A DNA stretch of 64,000 bases from Marinobacter sp. es.042 (GCF_900188315.1 NZ_LT897781.1:2480001-2544000), one strand, 5' to 3'. Positions 8,316 through 17,543 are shown, counted from the stretch's first letter. Numbers and translations are program-made. Notes: generated from the letters alone by a model not told the origin.

Positions 8316-9497
8316 ATGCAACGAAACCGCCGCCCACTGAATCCGGAGCACCAGGAAACTCACTTGCCCATGGGCGGGATGATTCGGAGACGGATGAAGC
8401 GTCTCTTTGCGATTCTGGGCGCGCTGCTATTGGTACAGGTCTTGATCATCTGGGCGGTCGAGGACCTGGAACTATTCGAGGCCGCCTGGCTGACTATGAC
8501 CACGCTGGTGACCGTTGGTTACGGCGATTATGCGCCCCAGACCATGATCGGGCGTTTCAGCACCATTGTGCTGATGTTTATCACTTCAATTACCTTGCTG
8601 ACACTGATCGTCAGCGACTATATCGAATACCGGTTCTACCGCCGGGAACGCATTTTGTCAGGAAGGTGGACCTATAAAATGAATGACCACATCATCATTA
8701 TTAACACCCCCCAACATGGCGGCGACCAGTACTTCATGAGGTTCGCCTCCCAGATTCGCGCTATTCCAGGCTACGAGACCATTCCCATCATGATCCTGAC
8801 TCGCCAGTTCCCGATGGGGCTGCCCACCGAACTTTCCGACATCGGAGTTGTGCACTACCACGGTGCAGGCTTTGATCCGGAAGCACTGAAAGCCGTTCAC
8901 GCCGGCAGTGCGCGTCATATCATCGTGCTTGCAGCCGATGAAGCCGATGCCTCTTCCGACAGCCTCACCTTCGATATTGCGCATCGGCTTACCGAGCTGA
9001 ATCTCGGAAACCACACAATCGTCGAGTGCGTCAACGACGAAAACAGGGGCCGCTTCAAGGCGCTCGGCGTGCGCACGACCATACGTCCGGTCCGGACTTA
9101 CCCCGAAATAATGGTGCGCTCGGTTGTAGCGCCCGGTTCAGAGAAAGTGCTGGAAGATCTGTTCAACTACGAACATGACCATCCCCATCGCTATGACCTG
9201 ATGCTGGACGATCTCAACTGGGCCGACATAGTGAGCGCCCTGGTCAGGCATGGCATCGGGACGGCGCTCGCCTACATTGACAACGACAATGAAGTCATCT
9301 GCCACCCGCCGACCAACGAGGAAATTGAAGGCAAGGGATTGATCGTGCTGGTCAAATCCGCCGAAACGCCAGAGGTCTCTGTGGTGGAGGAAGCGTTGGA
9401 GCGGTACAGGGCTTTCCTGAAGCAGTGGCGCGCTGATGCCGCTGCCCGGGAAACCGGCGAAGCAGATGAGCCGGCAAAGAACAACTCAACCAGCTAG
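8316..9497 (+). CDS. Two-helix potassium channel with RCK (TrkA-N) domain
   Basis: The 393-residue product has a membrane segment at about 31-47, a pore loop with the selectivity filter TVGYGD at 66-71, and a second helix at about 81-102. The filter is that of potassium channels. The rest is a cytoplasmic regulator-of-conductance region: HIIIINTPQHGGDQY begins the Rossmann strand, and IIVLAADEADASSDSLT is the binding-loop region. This is the MthK-like plan of two helices plus RCK, so I infer ligand-gated potassium flow across the inner membrane. The N-terminus has several possible starts (8316, 8370, 8379), and none has a strong ribosome site. The gene is divergent from glnE and convergent with the CYTH gene. 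Confidence 0.85.
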   Translation: MQRNRRPLNPEHQETHLPMGGMIRRRMKRLFAILGALLLVQVLIIWAVEDLELFEAAWLTMTTLVTVGYGDYAPQTMIGRFSTIVLMFITSITLLTLIVSDYIEYRFYRRERILSGRWTYKMNDHIIIINTPQHGGDQYFMRFASQIRAIPGYETIPIMILTRQFPMGLPTELSDIGVVHYHGAGFDPEALKAVHAGSARHIIVLAADEADASSDSLTFDIAHRLTELNLGNHTIVECVNDENRGRFKALGVRTTIRPVRTYPEIMVRSVVAPGSEKVLEDLFNYEHDHPHRYDLMLDDLNWADIVSALVRHGIGTALAYIDNDNEVICHPPTNEEIEGKGLIVLVKSAETPEVSVVEEALERYRAFLKQWRADAAARETGEADEPAKNNSTS

Positions 9498-9524
9498 AGG
9501 CCGCCGGACTTTGCGACCCAGTCG

Positions 9525-10388
9525 TTAGTGCTCGGTAGTGGCCAGCCGCAATTGGAGAACGCCGAGCTCCGTCGAGCCCGCGGCGAGCTGACGGACAGAG
9601 CCCCCCTCTGCCAGCAGTCCAATCACATGCTCCCAGATCGCATCGCACCCCGCGCCACCGGCTGCTTTCGCTACAGGCGAAAAGTCATACTCGTCTACAG
9701 GAAACGGCCTATCCAGCAGCCAGCAGGCTCCCAACGCCTTGAGAAAGGCTGTGACTGTCAGCGGATCATTGCCACTGGGCAACTCAGGGCGATAAAGACC
9801 AGCAAGAAAATAGCCCTGCTCGGCCTTGCTCACAAGGTTCAGGAAAACCGGCACTTCCCGGGCCAGCTCGAGTGCCCACGCCACCAGCCTTGAGGCGTCT
9901 CCTTTCTTTAACTCAAACTCCACTTCGTGCAGCGGCCAGCTCGCTTCATTGCCGGCAACAGTGCCGGAATCAACGGCCACTTCAATCAAAGTCTCGCCAT
10001 CTTCCAGCCACAGTTCCTGGCGCTGAAAATTGGTCTCGAATGCCACCTGAAGACTGCTCAGGTCCAGCTCGGACTTCAGCGGAGTCTCTTTCAACAATGA
10101 CAAATCCAGCCCCGGACCGGAAACCGGCCACTCCCATTCTTCACGTCGGTGAGCGCCATCAACGAACTCGCCACGGGTTTTCAGGGTCTGGATGTAATCA
10201 TTGCCGGCTTTGCGGACCCTCAGGGCAGCTCTGGCCTGATTCAGATCGGCAGCGGGCGTGTCAAAATAGCGATTGACCAGGGATTTGGTCTTGCCGGGCT
10301 GCACTTCAGGGCGAGCTGATAACCATTCCACTGCTCGCGGCTGTGCCTCTTCAGAAACGCTGAGCTTGATTTCCAGTTCGATTGCCAT
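9525..10388 (-). CDS. CYTH domain protein, probable inorganic triphosphatase
   Basis: The N-terminus MAIELEIKLSV carries the ExExK motif that defines CYTH (adenylyl cyclase/thiamine triphosphatase) tunnel enzymes. Further charged strands follow: VNRYFDTPAADL, ALRVRKAGNDYIQTLKT, RREEWEW, EVEFELKKGD. The domain fills about residues 1-200. The remaining tail of about 85 residues is partial compared with the CHAD domain found in longer relatives, so this resembles the short Pseudomonas/Marinobacter form. Bacterial members mostly hydrolyse inorganic triphosphate with a divalent metal; that role is inferred for this gene. It is convergent with the potassium channel gene and separated from the porin by a terminator. 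Confidence 0.8.
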   Translation of the reverse strand: MAIELEIKLSVSEEAQPRAVEWLSARPEVQPGKTKSLVNRYFDTPAADLNQARAALRVRKAGNDYIQTLKTRGEFVDGAHRREEWEWPVSGPGLDLSLLKETPLKSELDLSSLQVAFETNFQRQELWLEDGETLIEVAVDSGTVAGNEASWPLHEVEFELKKGDASRLVAWALELAREVPVFLNLVSKAEQGYFLAGLYRPELPSGNDPLTVTAFLKALGACWLLDRPFPVDEYDFSPVAKAAGGAGCDAIWEHVIGLLAEGGSVRQLAAGSTELGVLQLRLATTEH

Positions 10389-10421
10389 GCCAACAGCCTA
10401 TTTTTCGGGATTCAGAAACGC

Positions 10422-10452
10422 AAAAACCGGCGACCCTGAGGTCGCCGGTTTT
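10422..10452 (-). terminator. Terminator after the porin gene (bidirectional shape)
   Basis: A nine-base stem ACCGGCGAC / GTCGCCGGT with a six-base loop is flanked by A and T runs on both sides. On the minus strand it sits just behind the porin stop. Confidence 0.8.
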
Positions 10453-10480
10453 CATACTACAGGATTAGCCGGTTGGCTGA

Positions 10481-11500
10481 TCAGAAGTAGTAAACAGCAC
10501 CAACGGAAGCGATGGAACGCTCGTCAGTAAACGCCGCGTTGCCCAGCGCGTCGGTGTACTCATAAACTTCGTCACCGCCACCCAGGTAGCCTTCGAAGTA
10601 GACGTACATGTTGTCAGACAGGTTGTGCAGAGCCTGCAGAGTGATGGTGTCAGAGTCCAGACCAGCGTTGGAAGACGCGTTGTCGTCATACTGGGTCAGC
10701 TCGTAGGACAGCGCGAACTGGTTGGCACCCAGAGTGTAGTAGCCAATAACACCAAAGGTGTCAGAAGCATCTTTCCGGGTGTGGAATTCACCAGTTACGC
10801 GCAGATCGCCGGCGTTGAAGCTAGCACGAACACCGTAGGTGTTTTCGCCGTTGCCATCACCGTTGTCGTTGGAGTCTACAGCAGCTGCAAGCTCCAGAGC
10901 ATCCATTTCATAAACAGCGGCCAGCTGATACGGATAGGACTTGTCTGCGCCCGGAGCCTCACCGTCGCCGTTAACCTGAACAGCAGCCCAAACGCTCAGG
11001 CCGCCGAAAGACGGAGACATGTACTGAATTAGGTCGCCTTCACCGGTAGTATAATCCACGCCCTGGTTCAGGGTAGCGACTTCAAAGTACTCAGAAATTT
11101 CGGTAACAGCACGCTCGTAGGTAGAGTCGTCAGAACCGATCCAGACCTGGCCAAAGCTGTCGCCTTTCACACCAATGTATGCTTCGTCGATGTTGGCGCC
11201 GTCCGAATCTTTCTCGTCAGCTCCAAAGCCATCCAGTTCCAGCTTGAAGAAGCCCGTTACACCCGGTGCGATCTCATGGTCGTGAAGAACGCCCAAAGTA
11301 GAACCGTTGTCGAAGTGCTCAACTGTGGAAGGGCCACCGTCGAAGTTGTCGTGGGCGAGCGCATACTGGATGTTACCGTAAACGGTCGGCATGGAATCCA
11401 TCTTGGCAGCCAGCTCGGATGCAGACATGGTGGTCTGAGCAGCGGCAGCGCCGGAGAAGGTTGCTACTGCGATAGCAGATGCGAGGAGCGTTTTTTTCAT
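10481..11500 (-). CDS. Gram-negative general porin
   Basis: This is a 339-residue outer-membrane beta-barrel protein. A clear signal peptide (MKKTLLASAIAVATFSGAAAA, cut after about residue 21) is followed by SELAAKMDSMPTVYGNIQYA. Alternating amphipathic strands then run to the end, and the protein finishes with VGAVYYF, the terminal aromatic residue recognised by the BAM complex. GFFKLELDGFG and the many aspartate-rich loops fit a trimeric porin of the Pseudomonas/Neisseria type that passes small solutes. AAGGAAG precedes the ATG. The gene stands alone, with a promoter about 220 bases upstream and a terminator behind, as expected for a strongly expressed porin. Solute preference cannot be read. 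Confidence 0.9.
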   Translation of the reverse strand: MKKTLLASAIAVATFSGAAAAQTTMSASELAAKMDSMPTVYGNIQYALAHDNFDGGPSTVEHFDNGSTLGVLHDHEIAPGVTGFFKLELDGFGADEKDSDGANIDEAYIGVKGDSFGQVWIGSDDSTYERAVTEISEYFEVATLNQGVDYTTGEGDLIQYMSPSFGGLSVWAAVQVNGDGEAPGADKSYPYQLAAVYEMDALELAAAVDSNDNGDGNGENTYGVRASFNAGDLRVTGEFHTRKDASDTFGVIGYYTLGANQFALSYELTQYDDNASSNAGLDSDTITLQALHNLSDNMYVYFEGYLGGGDEVYEYTDALGNAAFTDERSIASVGAVYYF

Positions 11501-11988
11501 GTTGCGTCTTCCTTTTTGAGTTAACTCAGGTTTTAGCGACGGGTTCTTATCCCGATTTTGTAAGGCTTCACCAGTCAGGCTGGATGAGGCCGATTCTGCA
11601 TTACCCCCGTGTCAGTTTGATGACAGAGAAGTAACTTTTCTTCTTTTTCGAATAAATCCGGAGAATTCCAGATCTATACAGCTCAAACACTTACAGAACT
11701 TTCTTAAAGCTCTGAATGATGAAACTATTTTAATACAATCGTTCTCATTTTGCAAATTAACTGAGGTGCATTTTTAGCTCTTTTGGCAGCAGAAAAGCAA
11801 GTATTTATGCTAATTCGCACTTATGAGCTGCGTTACAGTTGCGTTTCAAATCCGAGGCCAGATTCACATTAACGCTTTATAAACAAACCGTTAGAATATC
11901 CGCGTTCAAACCTGCAAAAGACTTCCACTCTAATTCTGCACCACAAAAGGCCGGCATGGCCGCCTTCGCACAATACTAGTGCAAGTAC
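11501..11988. other. 488-base gene-free region between dtd and the porin gene
   Basis: This stretch is more AT-rich than its surroundings and holds no credible gene in either strand. It contains the porin leader and promoter (11727-11755) with an overlapping Fur-like sequence. The imperfect repeat GTTAACTCAGG / ATTAACTGAGG occurs at about 11519 and 11756. Beyond 11760 I see only AT-rich sequence and nothing I can name. Confidence 0.6.
11727..11755 (-). promoter_or_regulatory. Sigma-70 promoter of the porin gene with overlapping Fur-like site
   Basis: On the minus strand TTGCAA is followed after exactly 17 bases by TAAAAT. The spacer reads AATGAGAACGATTGTAT, a loose dyad that partly matches the Fur box (TGAtAAt-n-ATTaTca). 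This gives a leader of about 220 bases. The promoter is reasonably supported; the Fur reading is only a suggestion. Confidence 0.55.
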
Positions 11989-12447
11989 TTACCCGCGCTT
12001 TTTCCTGCTCTCAAGCAGGAACGTGACAGGGCCGTCATTGATCAGACCAACCTTCATGTCCGCGCCAAACTTGCCCTCACTCACCTTGTCCGGCCCTAAC
12101 TGTGATCGCGCACCCGTCAGAAACGATTGGTACAGCTTGATGGCAAGATCCGGTTCAGCAGCAAGCGAAAAGCTCGGCCTCGTCCCGGATGACGTATCTG
12201 CCGCCAACGTAAACTGTGGAACAACAAGGAGGGAACCACCGATATCCGACAGGCTGCGATTCATCCGGCCTGCGTCATCGGGAAACACACGGTAAGTGAG
12301 GATTTTTCGGCAGAGTTCCCTTGCCTCGCGCTCTCCATCTTCCTTTTCAACGCCCAGCAACAACAGAACGCCAGGGCCAATCGAGGCTATCTGTTCACCG
12401 TCCACGGCAACACTGGCTTGCGACACTCGCTGGATCAATCCTTTCAT
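11989..12447 (-). CDS. dtd: D-aminoacyl-tRNA deacylase
   Basis: Dtd hydrolyses D-amino acids (and glycine mischarged on tRNA-Ala) from tRNA, protecting translation. The 152-residue product has the family signatures MKGLIQRVSQASV, LLVVPQFTLAADTSSGTRP and the Gly-cisPro region NDGPVTFLLES near the C-terminus. The frame is open ten codons upstream, but the ATG at 12447 matches the conserved start and has AAGG in front. It follows the prolyl aminopeptidase gene by about 90 bases in the same direction, and the two are neighbours in several gammaproteobacteria, so co-transcription is likely. Confidence 0.95.
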   Translation of the reverse strand: MKGLIQRVSQASVAVDGEQIASIGPGVLLLLGVEKEDGEREARELCRKILTYRVFPDDAGRMNRSLSDIGGSLLVVPQFTLAADTSSGTRPSFSLAAEPDLAIKLYQSFLTGARSQLGPDKVSEGKFGADMKVGLINDGPVTFLLESRKKRG

Positions 12448-12539
12448 CAACTGCCTTGGGGACGATTGAACAGGCAAACATTAAGATCGAGCAAGAGTGT
12501 ATCCATGGCGGTCACGGGCCGCAACCCTGAAAACGGGAT

Positions 12540-13502
12540 TCAACCGGCACTTTTATCAGTTTTCGCCACAACCGACTCAACACCCCGAATCAGAGCATCG
12601 ACAATGGCGGGCTCGGAAGCGGAGTGACCCGCGTCCCGAATAATCTGGAACTCTGCCTCGGGCCAGGCTTTACTGAGCGCCAGGGCATTATCCAACGGGC
12701 AAACCATATCGTACCGTCCGTGAACAATAACCCCCGGGATGTCCGCCAGGCGGCCTGCATCGCGGATGATCTGGTCCGGCTCGAGAAAGGCTGAATTCAT
12801 GAAATAGTGGCATTCAATGCGGGCCAGGGCGATGGCCACATGGGGATGGCCAAAGTGCTCAACCACCCTGGGGTTCGGGTGCAGAGTCGCACACCTGCCC
12901 TCCCAGACCGACCAGGCCTTGGCCGCCTGGATCTGCTCCAGCTCGTTGGAACTGGTCAGCTTGCGATAGTAGGCCGAAACCATGTTAGCCCGCTCGGCTT
13001 CCGGAATCTGCGCCTCGAAGTCAGACCAGTAGTCCGGGAACACCCGGCTCGCCCCCTCCTGATAAAACCAGTGAATATCCCGCGGCCGACAGAGAAAAAT
13101 CCCACGAAGAACCAGTCCCGACACCCTTTCCGGATGAGCCTGGGCGTAAACGAGACTCAGAGTCGATCCCCAACTGCCGCCGAACAGAAGCCACTTGTCG
13201 ATACCGAGAAACGAACGCACCACTTCCATGTCTTCAACCAGCTTGTCCGTGCTGTTGGCTTCGAGCTCCGCCAGGGGACTGGACCGTCCGGCGCCGCGCT
13301 GATCCATCAGAATGATCCGGAACCTCTCGGAGTCGAAAAAGCGCCGATGGTAGTCTTCACAGCCGCCACCGGGGCCGCCGTGGACCACCAGAACAGGTAT
13401 CCCGTCCGGGTTCCCGCTTTCCTCAACGTAGAGTTCATGGGGAGGATCAACGGCTATGCGATGCTGGGCATTGGGTTTGATTTCCGGGTAGAGGGTGAGC
13501 AT
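12540..13502 (-). CDS. pip: Prolyl aminopeptidase (proline iminopeptidase)
   Basis: This cytoplasmic alpha/beta hydrolase removes N-terminal proline from peptides. The 320 residues show the oxyanion-hole segment VHGGPGGG (about 40-47), LMDQRGAGRS, the nucleophile elbow GGSWGST with Ser110, the acid in GRYDMVCPL and the histidine in DAGHS. These are all characteristic of peptidase family S33. GGAG precedes the ATG. It is the first gene of a probable pip-dtd pair. The palindromic repeat copy 2 lies about 80 bases upstream of its start, on the far side of which is typA. Confidence 0.95.
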   Translation of the reverse strand: MLTLYPEIKPNAQHRIAVDPPHELYVEESGNPDGIPVLVVHGGPGGGCEDYHRRFFDSERFRIILMDQRGAGRSSPLAELEANSTDKLVEDMEVVRSFLGIDKWLLFGGSWGSTLSLVYAQAHPERVSGLVLRGIFLCRPRDIHWFYQEGASRVFPDYWSDFEAQIPEAERANMVSAYYRKLTSSNELEQIQAAKAWSVWEGRCATLHPNPRVVEHFGHPHVAIALARIECHYFMNSAFLEPDQIIRDAGRLADIPGVIVHGRYDMVCPLDNALALSKAWPEAEFQIIRDAGHSASEPAIVDALIRGVESVVAKTDKSAG

Positions 13503-13582
13503 GAAACGCTCCGCGTGAAGGATGTAACCGGAGTTTAGCTGAAGCAGACGGAAAGGGGCATAAAGTGGAGGGCGATTAAAAA

Positions 13583-13612
13583 GGGGTCAGATGAAAGCTT
13601 TCATCTGACCCC
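13583..13612. repeat. Palindromic repeat copy 2 (perfect 30-base palindrome), likely typA terminator
   Basis: GGGGTCAGATGAAAG is followed directly by its exact complement CTTTCATCTGACCCC. On the minus strand it begins nine bases past the typA stop and is followed by TTTTTAA, so as RNA it forms a 15-pair stem with a T tract and should terminate typA. It shares the core of copy 1 at 3796-3823, which lies about 9.8 kb away behind another gene. Confidence 0.9.
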
Positions 13613-13621
13613 ATACTCGCA

Positions 13622-15433
13622 TTACTTCTTGTTCGCGCGCTTGCGCTCGTTTTCGGTCAGAAGCTTCTTGCGCAGTCTGATGGACTTCGGTGTAACCTCC
13701 ACCAGCTCGTCGTCATCAATAAACTCGAGCGCCTGCTCAAGGGTGAACTTGATCGGCGGCACGAGACCAATGACTTCATCCTTGCCAGAGGCGCGCATGT
13801 TGTCGAGCTTTTTGGCCTTGGTGGGGTTGACCACCAAGTCGTTGTCCCGGCTGTGAATACCACACAACTGCCCCTCATAGATTTCCTGCCCCGGATCCAG
13901 GAACAGCTTGCCACGGCTCTGCAGCGTTTCCAGAGAGTAGGTAAAAGCGGTACCTGTCGCCATGGACACGATGACACCGTTCTGGCGACTGGTTACATCG
14001 CCAACTTTGATCGGGCCGTAGTGGCTGAAAGTCGAAGTCAGGATGCCAGTGCCTGAAGTCATGGTCAGGAAGGTATTCCGGAAACCAATCAGGCCCCGGG
14101 CTGGAATGGTATAGTCCAAGCGCATCCGGCCCTTGCCATCCGGAACCATGTTGGTCAGGTCGCCCTTGCGCAGCCCCATTTGCTCCATGACGGCGCCCTG
14201 ATGCTGCTCCTCGATATCAACAATGACGTTCTCGTAAGGCTCCTGCTTCACACCGTCAACTTCGCGGATAACAACTTCCGGACGGCCAACCGCCAGCTCA
14301 AAGTTCTCGCGACGCATATTTTCAATCAGTACAGACAGATGTAACTCGCCACGGCCAGACACTTTGAACTTGTCAGCCGACTCGCCTTCTTCAACGCGCA
14401 ACGCAACGTTGTGCAGCAGCTCCTTTTCCAGGCGCTCCTTGATGTTCCGGCTGGTAACGTACTTGCCTTCCTTGCCAGCGAACGGCGAATCGTTCACCTG
14501 GAACGTCATGGATACAGTCGGCTCATCCACCGTCAGCGCCGGCAGCGCCTCAACGTTCGCCTGATCACAAAGCGTGTCGGAAATGAGCAGCTCGTCCATG
14601 CCGCTGACACAGACAATATCGCCAGCCTGGGCTTCGTCGACTTCAACACGCTGCAGACCGGAGTGCCCCATGATCTTCAGGATACGACCGTTACGCTTTT
14701 TACCGTTGGCGCCAATCGCGGTGACCGGCGAATTGGTCTTGACCTTGCCGCGCGTGATACGACCAATGCCGATGACACCCAAAAAGCTGTTGTAGTCCAA
14801 CTGGGAGATCTGCATCTGGAACGGGCCGTCAGGATCAACATTCGGAGCAGGTACGTGATCAACGATCGCCTGGAACACGGCATCCATGTTGTCATCCAGA
14901 TTCTCGTGATCCATTCCGGCAATGCCGTTCAACGCACTGGCAAACACAATCGGGAAGTCCAGCTGCTCATCGGTGGCACCGAGGTTATCGAACAGGTCGA
15001 ACACCTGATCCACCACCCAATCAGGGCGCGCACCCGGGCGGTCAATCTTGTTTACCACCACAATCGGGCGAAGCCCCGCGGCAAATGCTTTCTGGGTAAC
15101 GAAACGGGTCTGTGGCATGGGACCGTCGATGGAGTCGACCACCAGCAGCACACAGTCCACCATGCTCATGACCCGCTCAACCTCACCACCAAAATCAGCG
15201 TGGCCCGGGGTGTCGACAATATTAATGTCGTAGCCATTCCATTTCAGGGCGGTGTTTTTCGCCAGAATGGTAATGCCCCGTTCTTTTTCCTGATCGTTGG
15301 AATCCATGACCCGTTCGCTATCCAGCTCCTTCCGGTCCAGGGTGCCGGATTGGCGCAAGAGCTGGTCTACGAGGGTGGTCTTACCATGGTCAACGTGGGC
15401 GATGATGGCGATATTACGAAGTTTTTCAATCAC
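13622..15433 (-). CDS. typA: Ribosome-associated GTPase TypA/BipA
   Basis: TypA is a translational GTPase that helps 50S subunit assembly and stress or cold adaptation. The product shows the P-loop AHVDHGKTT (about 13-20), [30 protein letters not shown], the EF-G-like domain III/V regions ([22 protein letters not shown]) and the BipA C-terminal domain ending in lysine/arginine-rich sequence. I place the start at the GTG at 15433 (upstream AGGA), giving 603 residues and a first segment [16 protein letters not shown] as in E. coli. An open extension of 32 codons upstream looks non-coding. The palindromic repeat just behind the stop probably terminates it. Confidence 0.96.
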   Translation of the reverse strand: MIEKLRNIAIIAHVDHGKTTLVDQLLRQSGTLDRKELDSERVMDSNDQEKERGITILAKNTALKWNGYDINIVDTPGHADFGGEVERVMSMVDCVLLVVDSIDGPMPQTRFVTQKAFAAGLRPIVVVNKIDRPGARPDWVVDQVFDLFDNLGATDEQLDFPIVFASALNGIAGMDHENLDDNMDAVFQAIVDHVPAPNVDPDGPFQMQISQLDYNSFLGVIGIGRITRGKVKTNSPVTAIGANGKKRNGRILKIMGHSGLQRVEVDEAQAGDIVCVSGMDELLISDTLCDQANVEALPALTVDEPTVSMTFQVNDSPFAGKEGKYVTSRNIKERLEKELLHNVALRVEEGESADKFKVSGRGELHLSVLIENMRRENFELAVGRPEVVIREVDGVKQEPYENVIVDIEEQHQGAVMEQMGLRKGDLTNMVPDGKGRMRLDYTIPARGLIGFRNTFLTMTSGTGILTSTFSHYGPIKVGDVTSRQNGVIVSMATGTAFTYSLETLQSRGKLFLDPGQEIYEGQLCGIHSRDNDLVVNPTKAKKLDNMRASGKDEVIGLVPPIKFTLEQALEFIDDDELVEVTPKSIRLRKKLLTENERKRANKK

Positions 15434-15678
15434 AAAAATATTCCTGCGGCATGCACTCAATGACCTGAGAAGGTCGATCGCAGGGAGAATCCCAGCACAT
15501 GCCGTCTCAAATCCGTAAAATGAACTCATTCACCGGAGCTGGCTGCCCGGCACCCTGCATGGTGCTTTCCGATCCATGATCAAGAAATGACAGGGTAAAA
15601 AATGAAGCGGCGCGCAGTATAGCGAAAAGTCGGTGTCGTTAATATGAAGAAAAACGCCTATTCTATATTCGGAACGGG

Positions 15679-15695
15679 CGCACCTGATCGGGGCA
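15679..15695 (+). promoter_or_regulatory. NtrC-binding site 1 (distal) of glnA
   Basis: CGCACCTGATCGGGGCA differs from the dyad TGCACC-n5-GGTGCA at two positions. Its centre is 43 bases (about four helical turns) from site 2. Confidence 0.6.
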
Positions 15696-15721
15696 GAAAC
15701 CCGATAAACGCACCAACAAGG

Positions 15722-15738
15722 TGCACCATTTAAGTGCA
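15722..15738 (+). promoter_or_regulatory. NtrC-binding site 2 (proximal) of glnA
   Basis: TGCACCATTTAAGTGCA matches the NtrC dyad TGCACC-n5-GGTGCA except for one base. It lies about 100 bases upstream of the sigma-54 promoter, a usual enhancer distance. Confidence 0.8.
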
Positions 15739-15821
15739 GGTTTTCGCCACAGGGCGAGCATTTTCCTTCCAATATGCCCCAAACCCTTGCAGTTGCGCTG
15801 TTCTGGAGCATGCCCTAAAAA

Positions 15822-15838
15822 TTGGCAAGCGCCTTGCT
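15822..15838 (+). promoter_or_regulatory. Sigma-54 (-24/-12) promoter of glnA
   Basis: TTGGCAAGCGCCTTGCT has GG and GC separated by exactly ten bases and matches TGGCACG-n4-TTGCW at all but one conserved position. Predicted transcription starts near 15849, about 145 bases before the glnA ATG. Confidence 0.85.
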
Positions 15839-15993
15839 TTATCGAAATCAGCCGAAATTTGCAGGTAAGAGGCAACGGCATTTGCTAAGCTGCCCGAACC
15901 TGAGAAACAGATCGGAACCCGTTAACCCGGGCGATCCGGCACCACGAACATGAATACAGCCGCCTGTGCGGTATAACTTACGGAGCATGCACA

Positions 15994-17397
15994 ATGTCCA
16001 AGACAGTTGATTTGATCAAAGAACACGAAGTCAAATGGGTTGACCTGCGCTTCACTGACAGCCGCGGTAAAGAGCAGCACGTAACACTGCCTGCCACCGA
16101 AGTAGATGAAGACTTTTTCGCAGACGGCAAAATGTTTGACGGCTCCTCCATCGCGGGCTGGAAAGGCATCAACGAATCCGACATGATCCTGATGCCGGAC
16201 GACGAGACCTCTGTACTCGATCCGTTCACCGAAGAAACCACCGTGAACATCACCTGCAACATCGTAGAGCCCTCTACCATGCAGGGTTACGAGCGTGATC
16301 CGCGCTCCGTTGCCCGTCGTGCAGAAGAGTACCTCAAGTCCACCGGCATCGCCGATGGCGCCCTGTTCGGCCCGGAGCCGGAGTTCTTCGTGTTTGACTC
16401 CGTAAAGTGGAACGTAGACATGCAGGGCGCGATGTACCACATCCACTCTGAAGAAGCTGCCTGGGTTTCCGGCGAAGATTTCGACCGCAACAACATCGGT
16501 CACCGCCCGGGCGTAAAAGGCGGTTACTTCCCGGTTCCCCCGGTTGATAGCCTGCACGACCTGCGTGGCGCCATGTGTGCAGCCATGGAATCCATGGGCC
16601 TGGACATCGAAGTACACCACCACGAAGTCGGCACCGCCGGCCAGTGTGAAATCGGTGTTGGCGCCAACACACTGACCAAGAAGGCTGACGAAGTTCAGAT
16701 CCTCAAGTACTGCGTGCATAACGTTGCCCATGCCTATGGCAAGACTGCCACCTTTATGCCCAAGCCGGTTGTCGGTGACAACGGTTCCGGCATGCATGTT
16801 CACATGTCCCTGAGCAAAGACGGCAAGAACCTGTTCGCCGGTGACAGCTACGCTGGCCTGAGCGAAGCCGCTCTGTACTACATTGGTGGTGTTATCAAGC
16901 ACGCCAAGGCCATCAACGCCTTCACCAACAGCTCCACCAACTCATACAAGCGTCTGGTTCCGGGCTTCGAAGCGCCGGTTATGCTGGCCTACTCTGCCCG
17001 TAACCGCTCAGCGTCTATCCGGATCCCGTACGTGAACAGCCCGAAGGCGCGTCGTATCGAAGTTCGCTTCCCAGACCCGTCTGCCAACCCGTACCTGGCC
17101 TTCGCAGCACTGATGATGGCCGGCCTGGACGGCATCCAGAACAAGATCCACCCAGGCGACGCCATGGACAAGGATCTGTACGACCTGCCGAAGGAAGAGG
17201 CCCTGAGCATCCCGACGGTTGCCGAGACTCTGTCCGAAGCTCTGGACTGTCTGGAAGCAGACCACGAGTTCCTGACTCGCGGCGGCGTATTCACCGAAGA
17301 CATGATCGCAGGCTACGTTGGCCTGAAGCGTGGTGAAGTCGAGAAGCTGAACATGACGACCCACCCGATCGAGTTCGATCTGTACTACTCCTGCTAA
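15994..17397 (+). CDS. glnA: Glutamine synthetase, type I (GS-beta)
   Basis: GlnA makes glutamine from glutamate, ammonium and ATP as a cytoplasmic dodecamer and is the main entry for ammonium. The 467 residues (E. coli 469) include [57 protein letters not shown] (ATP/metal site), and [20 protein letters not shown]. The sequence KDLYDLP holds Tyr396, the residue modified by GlnE. Transcription should be nitrogen-controlled through the NtrC boxes and sigma-54 promoter upstream. A strong terminator follows, separating it from the DUF4124 gene. Adenylylation by the GlnE encoded in this window is the second control layer. Confidence 0.98.
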   Translation: MSKTVDLIKEHEVKWVDLRFTDSRGKEQHVTLPATEVDEDFFADGKMFDGSSIAGWKGINESDMILMPDDETSVLDPFTEETTVNITCNIVEPSTMQGYERDPRSVARRAEEYLKSTGIADGALFGPEPEFFVFDSVKWNVDMQGAMYHIHSEEAAWVSGEDFDRNNIGHRPGVKGGYFPVPPVDSLHDLRGAMCAAMESMGLDIEVHHHEVGTAGQCEIGVGANTLTKKADEVQILKYCVHNVAHAYGKTATFMPKPVVGDNGSGMHVHMSLSKDGKNLFAGDSYAGLSEAALYYIGGVIKHAKAINAFTNSSTNSYKRLVPGFEAPVMLAYSARNRSASIRIPYVNSPKARRIEVRFPDPSANPYLAFAALMMAGLDGIQNKIHPGDAMDKDLYDLPKEEALSIPTVAETLSEALDCLEADHEFLTRGGVFTEDMIAGYVGLKRGEVEKLNMTTHPIEFDLYYSC

Positions 17398-17424
17398 TAA
17401 CCTCTTCCCAGAGGTCCAGCAGAC

Positions 17425-17451
17425 AAGCCCCGCCCCGTGCGGGGCTTTTTT
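17425..17451 (+). terminator. Rho-independent terminator of glnA
   Basis: The eight-base stem AGCCCCGC / GCGGGGCT with loop CCCGT is followed by TTTTTT. Confidence 0.92.
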
Positions 17452-17514
17452 GTGAGCGAAAGCACAGTGCCTGCAGCCCTTAACGATATGTAACCAACAT
17501 CCGGGCGACAGGCG

Positions 17515-17543
17515 TTGAAAACGCCCCGGGCCCCGCCGATAAT
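17515..17543 (+). promoter_or_regulatory. Sigma-70 promoter of the DUF4124 gene
   Basis: TTGAAA and GATAAT, each five of six to consensus, are separated by exactly 17 bases. The predicted start is about 20 bases before the ATG at 17571, which leaves room only for the AGGTG ribosome site. Confidence 0.65.

Larger units (their letters stand above)
15434..15993. other. 560-base divergent control region between typA and glnA
   Basis: No gene is supported here. The part near typA carries its leader, a small hairpin (GACCT gaga AGGTC, 15462-15475) and a TATACT-like -10 on the minus strand at 15616-15621 with a poor -35. The part near glnA carries two NtrC-type boxes and a sigma-54 promoter, listed separately. 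Confidence 0.65.

Noticed and set aside
15922..16902. Minus-strand open frame opposite glnA
   Set aside because: It lies wholly over the glnA coding region and promoter-proximal leader, with no recognisable protein features; the glnA frame explains the codon pattern.
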